A stretch of DNA of 64,000 nt from Pseudonocardia sp. HH130630-07 (GTDB taxonomy: Bacteria; Actinomycetota; Actinomycetes; Mycobacteriales; Pseudonocardiaceae). Positions within the stretch are counted from its first letter, which is position 1. The number at the start of each line of letters is the position of its first letter. The notes under the pieces are model-generated. The model was not told the origin of the DNA and did no database searches. It was given only the letters and a program-made list of their open reading frames with translations. The position numbers and the translations under genes were made by a program. The stretch spans positions 4,278,001 through 4,342,000 of the forward strand of contig NZ_CP013854.1 of assembly GCF_001698125.1 (NCBI RefSeq), read 5' to 3'. This document shows, piece after piece, positions 15,719 through 24,490 of this stretch.

Positions 15719-16590
15719 CGGCGCGATTGCTGCGGAGCTGGCTGTTCCTCCCCGCCGACAACGAGCGCTTCGCGGCCCGGGCACTGACCGGCGACGCCGA
15801 CGCCGTCATCCTGGACCTGGAGGACGCGGTCGCCGACCGCAGCAAGGCCGCGGCGCGGGCCGGGGCGGCGCGCCACACCGGTGACGCCGGCAACGCCGCC
15901 CGCCACCTGTACGTGCGGATCAACGCCCTCGACACCCCGCACGCGCTCGCCGACGTCACCGCCGTCGTCGGCCCGGGGCTGGAGGGGATCGTGCTGCCGA
16001 TGGCGGGCCGGGCCGCCGACGTCGAGATCCTCGACTGGCTGCTCACCCAGGCCGAGCACGCGGGCGGGCTGCCGGTCGGGCGGACCGCCGTCGTCCCGTT
16101 GGTCGAGTGCGCAGCCGGTGTCGTGCGGATGGGCGAGATCGCCCGGGCGAGCACCCGGATCAGGACGCTGGCCTACGGCTCCGGGGATCTCGCCGCGGAC
16201 GTCGGCATGCCGTGGGAGGCGACCGGATCGGGCGACATCGGTGTCCGGTCGCTGCTGGCCCTGCACTGCCGCGACGCCGGGATCGGGCCGCCGCTGGACT
16301 CCGTCTCGATGGCGATCGACGACGAGGACGCGCTCCGGGCCGAGGCCCACCGGTCCCGGGACCTGGGCTTCGGCGGCAAGCTCTGCGTCCACCCCCGGCA
16401 GGTGGCGACGATCAACGAGACCTACCTGCCGAGCGCCGCCCGCGTCGAGTGGGCGCACCGGATCATCGCGGCGACCGACGAGGCCGAGGCCCGGGGGGCG
16501 GGCGCCGTCCGGCTCGACGGGCAGCTCATGGACATCGCGACCATCGAGTCCGCCCGCAGGATCCTCGACCTGGTGGCCGCCGCCCGCTGA
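15715..16590 (+). CDS. HpcH/HpaI-family CoA-ester lyase (CitE-like)
   Basis: 291 residues from GTG, overlapping the GntR stop. A TIM barrel: SWLFLPADNERFAARAL at the N-terminus, the Mg-binding VILDLEDAVADRSK, RINALDTPHALAD, VVPLVECAAGVVRMGEI and GGKLCVHPRQVATIN. These are the CitE/malyl- or citramalyl-CoA lyase motifs. With the CoA-transferase next to it, a likely reaction is cleavage of a hydroxyacyl-CoA to acetyl-CoA and a keto acid; the exact substrate is not determined. Confidence 0.92.
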   Translation: MTARLLRSWLFLPADNERFAARALTGDADAVILDLEDAVADRSKAAARAGAARHTGDAGNAARHLYVRINALDTPHALADVTAVVGPGLEGIVLPMAGRAADVEILDWLLTQAEHAGGLPVGRTAVVPLVECAAGVVRMGEIARASTRIRTLAYGSGDLAADVGMPWEATGSGDIGVRSLLALHCRDAGIGPPLDSVSMAIDDEDALRAEAHRSRDLGFGGKLCVHPRQVATINETYLPSAARVEWAHRIIAATDEAEARGAGAVRLDGQLMDIATIESARRILDLVAAAR

Positions 16591-16682
16591 GCGCGGCCCG
16601 ATCCACCCTCCCCGCGGCGCACCCGCCCGCCGGGGCGGTTCCCCCTACCCATGTGCGGTTCGTCGGACTCGGAGGACAACTC

Positions 16683-17888
16683 ATGCCAGGACTGCTGGAC
16701 GGGTGCAAGGTCATCGACATGGCGTCGTTGTTCGCCGGTCCGTTCGCCGCGACGCTCCTCGGCGACCACGGCGCGGACGTCATCAAGATCGAGCACCCGC
16801 GGGGCGACGACCTGCGCGACTGGGGCCCCCGCCGCGACGGGCACCCGCTGTGGTGGAAGGTCGTCAGCCGGAACAAGCGGTGCGTCGCGGTGGACCTGCA
16901 CGACCCGGACGGGCAGGACGTGATCCGCCGGCTCGTCGCCGAGGCCGACGTCCTGATCTCCAACTTCCGGCCCGGCCGGCTCGACGCCTGGGGCCTGGGC
17001 TGGGACGCGCTGCACGAGATCAACCCCCGGCTGGTGATGGCCGAGGTGACCGGCTTCGGGCAGAGCGGCCCGCACAGCTCGCTGGCCGGGTTCGGCACGC
17101 TCGCCGAGGCCATGAGCGGGTTCGCGGCGGTGACCGGGGAGGCAGGCGGGGCGCCGATGCTGCCGCCGTTCGGCCTGGCCGACGGGATCGCCGGCATGTG
17201 CACCGCCTTCGCCGTCAGCTCGGCCCTGCACTCCCGCACCACCAGCGGGGTCGGCGTGCACATCGACACGGCGCTCTACGAACCACTGATGTGGATCATC
17301 GGCAGTCACATCGTCGAGCACGACCAGCTCGGGATCGTCCAGGAGCGGATGGGCAACTCTGTCCCGCAGGTGGTGCCGCGCAACGCCTACCGGACCAGCG
17401 ACGACCGCTGGATCGCCCTGTCCGGCGCGGCGCAGGCGGTCGCGGAGCGCCTGTTCCGGATCGTCGGCCGTCCCGAGGCGATCACCGATCCCCGGTTCGC
17501 CACCAACGCCGCGCGCATCGAGAACCGGGCCGAGGTCGACGAGATGATCGGCGGCTGGGTCGCCCGGCACACCCGCGACGACGTCGTCCGGATCCTGCGG
17601 GAGGCCGACGCCGCGGTCGCCCCGATCTACGACGCGACCGACATCGTCACCGATCCGCACTTCCGGTTCCGGGAGAGCGTGCTCTCCGTGCCCGACCCCG
17701 ATCTCGGCCCGCTGGGCATGCAGGGGGTCGTCCCGAAGGTCGACGGACGCGCGGGGTCGGTCCGGTGGACCGGCTCCAGCGTCATCGGCTCGGACACCGC
17801 GGCGGTCCTGTCCGAGATCGGCATCGGCGCCGACCGTGCGCAGGAGCTGCACGCCCGCGGAGCCGTCCACTGCGGACAGGACGACTGA
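16683..17888 (+). CDS. CaiB/BaiF (class III) CoA-transferase
   Basis: 401 residues. The N-terminal Rossmann half shows VIDMASLFAGPFAATLLGDHG and VIKIEHPRGDDLRDWG; later SNFRPGRLDAWGLG and the family's TGFGQSGPHSSLAGFGTLAEAMSG. The catalytic Asp is expected in the DLHDPDGQD region. It should transfer CoA from a donor acyl-CoA to the operon's acid substrate, feeding the lyase upstream, as in succinyl-CoA:citramalate/itaconate systems. ATG at 16683 follows a GGAGGA site; gap to the lyase 92 bp. Confidence 0.93.
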   Translation: MPGLLDGCKVIDMASLFAGPFAATLLGDHGADVIKIEHPRGDDLRDWGPRRDGHPLWWKVVSRNKRCVAVDLHDPDGQDVIRRLVAEADVLISNFRPGRLDAWGLGWDALHEINPRLVMAEVTGFGQSGPHSSLAGFGTLAEAMSGFAAVTGEAGGAPMLPPFGLADGIAGMCTAFAVSSALHSRTTSGVGVHIDTALYEPLMWIIGSHIVEHDQLGIVQERMGNSVPQVVPRNAYRTSDDRWIALSGAAQAVAERLFRIVGRPEAITDPRFATNAARIENRAEVDEMIGGWVARHTRDDVVRILREADAAVAPIYDATDIVTDPHFRFRESVLSVPDPDLGPLGMQGVVPKVDGRAGSVRWTGSSVIGSDTAAVLSEIGIGADRAQELHARGAVHCGQDD

Positions 17889-17970
17889 CCCGGACGCGGT
17901 CGCGCGCGCGTCCACCCGGCTCTCCTCGGCAGTACTGCGACAAGGACGTCGATACCTTCCAGGAGGAAAC

Positions 17971-19398
17971 ATGCACGACGTACTCGTGCTCGCGAACACG
18001 GCGGTCGCCGTCGTCGGCGTGATCGTGCTCATCGTCTTCGCCCGGGTCAGCCCGGTGATCGCGCTCGCGGTCGCCGCGCTGTACGTGGGGCTCAGTTCCG
18101 GTCTCGGCTACGACGGGACGGTCGAGGCCGTCGTGACCGGGTTCGGCGACATCCTCGCCGAGGTCGGCCTGCTGATCGCGTTCGGCGTGCTCACCGGGAC
18201 GCTGCTGCACCACGCGGGGGCCATCGACCGGCTGGTGGCCCTGCTGCTGCGGGCCTGTGGCCCCCGGGGCACCCCGTACGCGACGGCGCTGACGACCGGC
18301 ACGGTCCTGCAGACGATCTTCACCGACGTCCTGGTGATCATCACGGCGCCGCTGGTCCGGCGGATCTCGCCGGAGATCGGCCGGGTGGGGCTGCCGAAGA
18401 TGGCGAGCGCGCTGGCGATCGGGAGCGTCACCGGCGTCGTCCTGGTGGTGCCGGGCGCGGCCGGTGTCGCGATCGCGGGCGTGCTGGAGGTGCCGCTCGG
18501 GACGATGCTGGTCGTCGGGCTGGCCGTGGCCGTCCCGACGATCGTGGTCTCGACCTGGATCATGAACGTGCTGTTCGACCGCGGCTGGTGGGACCCGGCC
18601 CGGGACGAGCAGCCCGGACCCGACGACGACGGACCGGCGCCGGCGACCGGCGGCGACGGTGCCACCGGACCGGCCCCGGCCACCGGCGGCGGGCCGGGCC
18701 CGGCGGAGCAGGCGCTGACCGCTCCGGCCAGGACCGTCCCGGACGAGCGAACCGGACCGCCGCTGCTGGTGCTGTTCGGGCCGTTGACGCTCGGGCTGGT
18801 GCTCATCGCGGTGGGTGGCCTCGGCGAGATGGCCGGGTTCGACGACCCGGTGCTGGGTTTCCTGGGCAACCCGATCGTCGCGTTGCTGGTCGCGGCCCTG
18901 GGGACCACGGCCGTCGTCGCCCGCACCCACGGCCGCACCGTGGTCGAGGGCGCGTTCGAGCGGGGCCTGGAGGGCTGCGGGAAGGTGCTGGTGCTGACCG
19001 GGGTCGCCGGGGCGCTGGCGGGCGCGATCTCGGCGACCGGGCTCGGCGACGTGCTCGGGGGCTACCTCTCGGCGGGCACCGTCGCGCCACTCCTGGTGGT
19101 GTGGCTGATGGCCGCCGTCATCCACGTCCTGATCGGCACGGTGACGATCGCGGCGATCATGTCCGTCGGGGTGCTCGCCCCGGTGGCCGCGACGCTCGGC
19201 ATCGACCCGGTCCTCATCGCGCTGGCGGCCGGGAGCGGTTCGATCTTCGGCTGCCACGTCACGAGCAACACGTTCTGGCAGTTCCAGGCGCTGCTCGGGC
19301 AGTCGGTGCGGGGCACGCTGAAGACGTTCACGGTGAGCATCTCCGTCGCCTCGGTGGTCTCGATCCTGCTGCTGCTCCCGCTGTCGCTGGTCTTCTAG
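17971..19398 (+). CDS. GntP-family carboxylate/gluconate permease
   Basis: 475 residues, start ATG at 17971 behind AGGAGGAAAC. Many hydrophobic helices, with a Pro/Gly/Ala-rich cytoplasmic loop (about residues 210-255) in the middle. Family motifs: ALAVAALYVGLSSGLGYDG, GVLTGTLLHHAGAIDRL and AAGSGSIFGCHVTSNTFWQFQ near the C-terminus. Probably imports the organic acid used by this operon. Its TAG stop lies in the CTAG target of the following IS copy 2, so it is not truncated. Confidence 0.9.
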   Translation: MHDVLVLANTAVAVVGVIVLIVFARVSPVIALAVAALYVGLSSGLGYDGTVEAVVTGFGDILAEVGLLIAFGVLTGTLLHHAGAIDRLVALLLRACGPRGTPYATALTTGTVLQTIFTDVLVIITAPLVRRISPEIGRVGLPKMASALAIGSVTGVVLVVPGAAGVAIAGVLEVPLGTMLVVGLAVAVPTIVVSTWIMNVLFDRGWWDPARDEQPGPDDDGPAPATGGDGATGPAPATGGGPGPAEQALTAPARTVPDERTGPPLLVLFGPLTLGLVLIAVGGLGEMAGFDDPVLGFLGNPIVALLVAALGTTAVVARTHGRTVVEGAFERGLEGCGKVLVLTGVAGALAGAISATGLGDVLGGYLSAGTVAPLLVVWLMAAVIHVLIGTVTIAAIMSVGVLAPVAATLGIDPVLIALAAGSGSIFGCHVTSNTFWQFQALLGQSVRGTLKTFTVSISVASVVSILLLLPLSLVF

Positions 19399-19979
19399 GG
19401 TGTGTCTCCCAATGCGCGGAGCCAGGTGACGATTGCCTTCAGGACGGCGCCGCCGCGGAAGGTCAGGGCGAGCTTGTCGTAACGGGTGGCCAGCCCGCGC
19501 CACTGCTTGACGTGGCAGAACCCGCGCTCGACGACGTTGCGGTTTCGGTAGTCGACCGGATCGAATGCGGGCGGTCGGCCACCGCGTGAGCCGCGTCGTT
19601 TGCGGTGTCCCTGCTGGTCAGAGGGCTCCGGAATGACAGCGATGATCCGGCGCTCGCGCAGGTGCCGGCGGATCGCGCGTGAGGAGTAGGCCTTGTCCGC
19701 GCGCACGCGTTCGGGCCGGGTCCGGGGTCGTCCCGGGCCCGGTCGGGCGATGCTCAGGTGCGCCATCAGGTGCGGAAACATTGGCGAGTCGCCGCCCTGG
19801 CCGGGGCCGAGGAGGACCACCAGCGGGCGGCCGTGCCCGTCAACGAGCTGGTGGATCTTCGTCGACAGCCCTCCGCGGGACCGTCCCAGCGCGTGATCTG
19901 CTGGTTCGGCGAGCAGATTCGTGTAGTTCGATCCGGCCCCCTGTGTCGCGCTTGAGGGTCGCGGCGTGCTGGTGGGCAC
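19395..19979 (-). CDS. IS5-type transposase, second frame (copy 2)
   Basis: Second half of the DDE domain with VRADKAYSSRAIR and NVVERGFCHVKQW. The stop TAG again comes from the flanking CTAG. The ATG at 19979 is nominal; entry by frameshift is expected. Confidence 0.82.
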   Translation of the reverse strand: MPTSTPRPSSATQGAGSNYTNLLAEPADHALGRSRGGLSTKIHQLVDGHGRPLVVLLGPGQGGDSPMFPHLMAHLSIARPGPGRPRTRPERVRADKAYSSRAIRRHLRERRIIAVIPEPSDQQGHRKRRGSRGGRPPAFDPVDYRNRNVVERGFCHVKQWRGLATRYDKLALTFRGGAVLKAIVTWLRALGDTP

Positions 19980-20338
19980 GGATGATCGTGGAGTCCACGC
20001 TGACCGCCCACCCGAGCACCTCGGCGGCGTCGGCCTCGATCAGAAGAGCAGCCAGGATGTGGTCCCAGGTGCCGTCGCCGCTGTAGCGGCGGTGCCGCTT
20101 CCACAACGTCTGCCACGGCCCGAACTCGGCTGGGACGTCGCGCCAGGGAAGCCCGCACCGATACCGGTAGATGATCCCCTCGAGCACCCGGCGGTCATCG
20201 CGGAACGGGCGCCCGCGACGACCCTCGGAGGAGGGCAACAGCGGCGCCAGACGGGCCCACTGGGCATCAGTCAGGACAGCGGTACGCGGCACCGATCAAG
20301 CATCGCGCACCCCGCTCCGCCTATCTGGGAGACACGCC
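19399..20338 (-). mobile_element. IS5-type insertion sequence, copy 2 (940 bp)
   Basis: Same ends as copy 1 with CTAG at 19395-19398 and 20339-20342. Forms the left outer part of the palindrome. Private changes versus copies 1 and 3 include Ala-His-Leu for Ala-Arg-Leu in the second frame and Ile for Val in the first. Confidence 0.95.
19840..20292 (-). CDS. IS5-type transposase, first frame (copy 2)
   Basis: 150 residues, nearly identical to the copy-1 frame, with LLIEADAAEVLGWAVSVDST carrying the first catalytic Asp. Same shift point near RDTGG. Confidence 0.85.
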   Translation of the reverse strand: MPRTAVLTDAQWARLAPLLPSSEGRRGRPFRDDRRVLEGIIYRYRCGLPWRDVPAEFGPWQTLWKRHRRYSGDGTWDHILAALLIEADAAEVLGWAVSVDSTIIRAHQHAATLKRDTGGRIELHESARRTSRSRAGTVPRRAVDEDPPAR

Positions 20339-20428
20339 CTAGACCGTATGGAGGCCGGCGCCTCCGCTCGTAAGTTGGCGCGGGTCGCCGTCGTTGGGTG
20401 ACGGTGCCGCATTTACGGGGAGGCGCCG

Positions 20429-21532
20429 GTGTCGGGCGAGGGTACGTGGGTCGGGTTGGACGTCCATGCGCGATCAGTGATCGGTTGCGCGATCGAGGAG
20501 AGTGCAGCTGAGATCCGGACGCAGCGGATCGGGGCGCGGACTGAGCAGATCGTGGAGTGGGTGCGTGCGCAGCCCGGTCCGGTGATGGCCTGCTACGAGG
20601 CCGGCCCGACCGGATTCGGGCTGGCGCGGGCGCTGCGGGCCGCGGGTGTGGCCTGCGAGGTCGTGGCGCCGTCGAAGATCGAGCGACCGTCCGGGGACAA
20701 GGTCAAGACCGACCGGCGCGACGCGGAGCGGCTGGCGCGGTTGCTGCGGATCGGTGAGGTCCCCGGGGTGCGGGTCCCGACCGAGGCCGAAGAAGCCGCC
20801 CGGGACCTGGTCCGGGCTCGCGAGGACTGCCGCAGCGACCTGATGCGGGCCCGCCACCGTCTCTCCAAGCTGCTGCTGCGCCAGGGCCTGGTCTGGGACA
20901 ACACCGCCTGGACCGCCGCGCACGAGGTCTGGCTGCGCAGTCACCACTTCGACCGGCGCGGTGTCCAGCTCGCCTTCGACGAGGCCCTGGATGCGGTGTT
21001 CACCGTCCATGCCCGCCGGGCTCGGCTCGACGCTGCGATCGTCGAGATGGCCGCCAGCGACCCGGTGTTGGCCGGGCCGGTCGGGCGGCTGTCGTGTCTG
21101 CGGGGCGTCTCGACGCTGACCGCGACCGGGCTGTGCGTCGAGGTCGCCGACTGGCACCGGTTCACCGGCGCCACCATCGGCTCCTACCTCGGGCTGGTGC
21201 CCTCGGAGTTCTCCTCCGGGTCGCGGCGGGTCCAGGGCGGGATCACCAAGACCGGTAACTCGCATGCCCGGCGGCTGCTGGTCGAAGCGGCCTGGCACCA
21301 CCGCCGCCCGCTGCGCCCGAGCCGGGAACGGGCCCGACGCGCCGATGGGCAACCCGCCGTGGTCCGCGACCGCGCCGACGCCGGGAACCGGCGCCTGCAC
21401 CAGCGCTGGACCCGCTTGGACCACCGCAACAAGCGACCGACCGTGGCTGTCGTCGCGGTCGCCCGCGAGCTCGCCGGCTGGTGCTGGAGCCTGGCCACCC
21501 TCGAGGAAACGGCCGCAGCGAGAACCGGCTGA
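20429..21532 (+). CDS. IS110-family transposase, left copy
   Basis: 367 residues. N-terminal RuvC-like DEDD domain: GLDVHARSVIG (Asp), ACYEAGPTGFGLAR (Glu) and KTDRRDAERLARLLR (two Asp). The C-terminal Transposase_20 domain has GRLSCLRGVSTLTATGL and YLGLVPSEFSSG, then GGITKTGNSHARRLL with the conserved Ser. These serine/DEDD recombinases are guided in some subgroups by an element-encoded bridge RNA. Identical to the mirror copy at 23297-24400. The element's exact ends cannot be read because the family lacks clear inverted repeats. Confidence 0.95.
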   Translation: MSGEGTWVGLDVHARSVIGCAIEESAAEIRTQRIGARTEQIVEWVRAQPGPVMACYEAGPTGFGLARALRAAGVACEVVAPSKIERPSGDKVKTDRRDAERLARLLRIGEVPGVRVPTEAEEAARDLVRAREDCRSDLMRARHRLSKLLLRQGLVWDNTAWTAAHEVWLRSHHFDRRGVQLAFDEALDAVFTVHARRARLDAAIVEMAASDPVLAGPVGRLSCLRGVSTLTATGLCVEVADWHRFTGATIGSYLGLVPSEFSSGSRRVQGGITKTGNSHARRLLVEAAWHHRRPLRPSRERARRADGQPAVVRDRADAGNRRLHQRWTRLDHRNKRPTVAVVAVARELAGWCWSLATLEETAAARTG

Positions 21533-21855
21533 GCCTCTGGCTCGGCCGCCACAGACCCCGGCGGGAGTCGGGAGAGGATGCAGGCAGCGCGAGGAGCGAC
21601 CCGCGATACAGCTATGAGCAGCTCAGCCCCGATCAGCTCGGGACGAGGCGACGCTCGCCCCTAGACTCGCGGAACGCTCCCGACGAACACCCGGTCATGC
21701 GGTGACCAACCCGCGTATATCAGTCTGACCGCGCGTCGAGCCGACACGCCTCCACCCACCCGGCCCCGTCGGGCCCACAACCGCCCTGAGCAGCCCCGAT
21801 ACCAGATATCGAGGGGCCGATCACCCCTGCCCACTTGACAGAAGTGACCTCCATA
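21533..21855. other. Noncoding stretch after left IS110 transposase
   Basis: About 320 bp without a supported gene, mirrored exactly at 22974-23296. It contains short dyads (for example CCAGATATCGAGG-like sequence near 21800-21825) and probably includes the right end of the IS110 element, where some IS110/IS1111 elements carry their structured RNA. Confidence 0.45.
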
Positions 21856-22848
21856 TCAGGTGTGATGTCCAGGCAGGTTGGTCAGGCGACTGATCGGCGG
21901 TAGGCCGTTGGTTGCGCTGTGGGGCCGGTGGTGATTGTAGAAGTGCAGCCAGCCGGGGAGCGCGTCTCGCCGAGCCGTTTCGCAGGGGTGGAAGCGGGCG
22001 TATGCCCACCCGTCGGCGAGGGTGCGGTGGAAACGTTCGATCTTGCCGTTGGTCTGAGGCCGGTAGGGCCGGGTTCGCTTGTGGGTGATGCCCAGTTCGC
22101 TGCAGGTGTCACGCCAGGCGTGTGAGCGGTAGCAGCTGCCGTTGTCGGACAGGACCCGTTCGACGGTCACGCCGCGGGCGTTCAACCAGTCCACGGCCCG
22201 GCGTAGCACACCGGTGGCGGTGTCGGCTTTCTCGTCGCTGTGGATCTCGGCGTAGGCGACGCGGGAGTGGTCGTCGATGACGGTGTGGACGAACGCTCTG
22301 CCGGTGCGCGGCTTGTAGTCGGTTCCCCTGGGCAGCCCGGGAGTGGACCGCTTGTTCAGGGCGCCTTGTCGGCGTCCGACGAAGCGGTGTCCGCCTCCGT
22401 CGGGGATGTTGCCGAACTTGGTGACGTCGACGTGGATCAACGAGCCGGGGTGTGGGTGTTCGTAGCGGCGTAGGGGCTCGCCGGTGACCCGGTCGATGTG
22501 GGAGAGCCGGTTGATCCGGCAGCGGCGCAGGACCGCGTGCACGGTCGAGGCGGCGAGAGCGAGTCGGCCGCCGATCTGTACTGGTCCGAGTCGGTGGTGC
22601 CACCGCAGTCGCACGATCTGCTTCACCAGCCTCGGCGGGGTCTTGGCCGGCATCGACCGTGGTCGGGAGCTGCGGTCGACCATCCCGGGCGGGCCCTCGG
22701 CGCGGTAGCGGTCAGCCCACTTTCGGGCGGTGCGAGGGGCGACCATGAACATTCTGGCCGCGGTGGAGCAGGTCCAGTCCTGGTCGGCGATCAGACGGGC
22801 CAGCCGTAGCCGGGCACGCGGAGTCAGCGCAGCGTTAGCGTGGGTCAC
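21856..22848 (-). CDS. IS481-family transposase
   Basis: 330 residues, complete. Helix-turn-helix regions at the N-terminus (TPRARLRLARLIADQDW; APRTARKWADRYRAEG) and an rve DDE core: SLIHVDVTKFG, RVLSDNGSCYRS and NGKIERFHRTLADG, then the tail HFYNHHRPHSATNG. It is the only single-copy gene in the palindrome. Confidence 0.93.
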   Translation of the reverse strand: MTHANAALTPRARLRLARLIADQDWTCSTAARMFMVAPRTARKWADRYRAEGPPGMVDRSSRPRSMPAKTPPRLVKQIVRLRWHHRLGPVQIGGRLALAASTVHAVLRRCRINRLSHIDRVTGEPLRRYEHPHPGSLIHVDVTKFGNIPDGGGHRFVGRRQGALNKRSTPGLPRGTDYKPRTGRAFVHTVIDDHSRVAYAEIHSDEKADTATGVLRRAVDWLNARGVTVERVLSDNGSCYRSHAWRDTCSELGITHKRTRPYRPQTNGKIERFHRTLADGWAYARFHPCETARRDALPGWLHFYNHHRPHSATNGLPPISRLTNLPGHHT

Positions 22849-22968
22849 AAGGGCCTCCGGTTGGTGAAGCGGTTCCTAGACAGCTCCACTTCACAACCGG
22901 GGGTCCTCGCCTGTCTCAGCGACAGGCCGTCATCAGCTCAACCTGGAACAACGTCCATGGACATCACA
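21861..22968 (-). mobile_element. IS481-family element at the centre of the palindrome
   Basis: Inverted ends TGTGATGTCCA (21861-21871) and TGGACATCACA (22958-22968). Because the arms beyond are also perfect inverted repeats, the true terminal-repeat length cannot be fixed; the transposase stop at 21856-21858 falls just outside these coordinates, so the element may be longer. No direct target duplication is recognisable. Confidence 0.7.
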
Positions 22969-22973
22969 CCTGA

Positions 22974-23296
22974 TATGGAGGTCACTTCTGTCAAGTGGGC
23001 AGGGGTGATCGGCCCCTCGATATCTGGTATCGGGGCTGCTCAGGGCGGTTGTGGGCCCGACGGGGCCGGGTGGGTGGAGGCGTGTCGGCTCGACGCGCGG
23101 TCAGACTGATATACGCGGGTTGGTCACCGCATGACCGGGTGTTCGTCGGGAGCGTTCCGCGAGTCTAGGGGCGAGCGTCGCCTCGTCCCGAGCTGATCGG
23201 GGCTGAGCTGCTCATAGCTGTATCGCGGGTCGCTCCTCGCGCTGCCTGCATCCTCTCCCGACTCCCGCCGGGGTCTGTGGCGGCCGAGCCAGAGGC
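22974..23296. other. Noncoding stretch before right IS110 copy (mirror)
   Basis: Exact inverted copy of 21533-21855; no gene seen. It contains GATATCTGGTATC-type partial dyads near 23010-23030. Confidence 0.45.
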
Positions 23297-24400
23297 TCAG
23301 CCGGTTCTCGCTGCGGCCGTTTCCTCGAGGGTGGCCAGGCTCCAGCACCAGCCGGCGAGCTCGCGGGCGACCGCGACGACAGCCACGGTCGGTCGCTTGT
23401 TGCGGTGGTCCAAGCGGGTCCAGCGCTGGTGCAGGCGCCGGTTCCCGGCGTCGGCGCGGTCGCGGACCACGGCGGGTTGCCCATCGGCGCGTCGGGCCCG
23501 TTCCCGGCTCGGGCGCAGCGGGCGGCGGTGGTGCCAGGCCGCTTCGACCAGCAGCCGCCGGGCATGCGAGTTACCGGTCTTGGTGATCCCGCCCTGGACC
23601 CGCCGCGACCCGGAGGAGAACTCCGAGGGCACCAGCCCGAGGTAGGAGCCGATGGTGGCGCCGGTGAACCGGTGCCAGTCGGCGACCTCGACGCACAGCC
23701 CGGTCGCGGTCAGCGTCGAGACGCCCCGCAGACACGACAGCCGCCCGACCGGCCCGGCCAACACCGGGTCGCTGGCGGCCATCTCGACGATCGCAGCGTC
23801 GAGCCGAGCCCGGCGGGCATGGACGGTGAACACCGCATCCAGGGCCTCGTCGAAGGCGAGCTGGACACCGCGCCGGTCGAAGTGGTGACTGCGCAGCCAG
23901 ACCTCGTGCGCGGCGGTCCAGGCGGTGTTGTCCCAGACCAGGCCCTGGCGCAGCAGCAGCTTGGAGAGACGGTGGCGGGCCCGCATCAGGTCGCTGCGGC
24001 AGTCCTCGCGAGCCCGGACCAGGTCCCGGGCGGCTTCTTCGGCCTCGGTCGGGACCCGCACCCCGGGGACCTCACCGATCCGCAGCAACCGCGCCAGCCG
24101 CTCCGCGTCGCGCCGGTCGGTCTTGACCTTGTCCCCGGACGGTCGCTCGATCTTCGACGGCGCCACGACCTCGCAGGCCACACCCGCGGCCCGCAGCGCC
24201 CGCGCCAGCCCGAATCCGGTCGGGCCGGCCTCGTAGCAGGCCATCACCGGACCGGGCTGCGCACGCACCCACTCCACGATCTGCTCAGTCCGCGCCCCGA
24301 TCCGCTGCGTCCGGATCTCAGCTGCACTCTCCTCGATCGCGCAACCGATCACTGATCGCGCATGGACGTCCAACCCGACCCACGTACCCTCGCCCGACAC
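23297..24400 (-). CDS. IS110-family transposase, right copy
   Basis: 367 residues, identical in translation to the left copy but on the opposite strand. Same DEDD (GLDVHARSVIG, YEAGPTGF, KTDRRDAERLA) and Transposase_20 motifs. The absence of any amino-acid difference suggests a recent duplication or conversion between arms. Confidence 0.95.
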   Translation of the reverse strand: MSGEGTWVGLDVHARSVIGCAIEESAAEIRTQRIGARTEQIVEWVRAQPGPVMACYEAGPTGFGLARALRAAGVACEVVAPSKIERPSGDKVKTDRRDAERLARLLRIGEVPGVRVPTEAEEAARDLVRAREDCRSDLMRARHRLSKLLLRQGLVWDNTAWTAAHEVWLRSHHFDRRGVQLAFDEALDAVFTVHARRARLDAAIVEMAASDPVLAGPVGRLSCLRGVSTLTATGLCVEVADWHRFTGATIGSYLGLVPSEFSSGSRRVQGGITKTGNSHARRLLVEAAWHHRRPLRPSRERARRADGQPAVVRDRADAGNRRLHQRWTRLDHRNKRPTVAVVAVARELAGWCWSLATLEETAAARTG

Positions 24401-24490
24401 CGGCGCCTCCCCGTAAATGCGGCACCGTCACCCAACGACGGCGACCCGCGCCAACTTACGAGCGGAGGCGCCGGCCTCCATACGGTCTAG

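Noticed and set aside
17971..19398. GntP permease truncated by IS copy 2
   Set aside because: The TAG stop is part of the CTAG target that existed before insertion, and the protein has normal family length and C-terminal motifs.
21481..21705. 74-codon frame after IS110 (and its mirror at 23124-23348)
   Set aside because: Overlaps the transposase C-terminus in another frame and shows no motif; treated as part of the noncoding flank.
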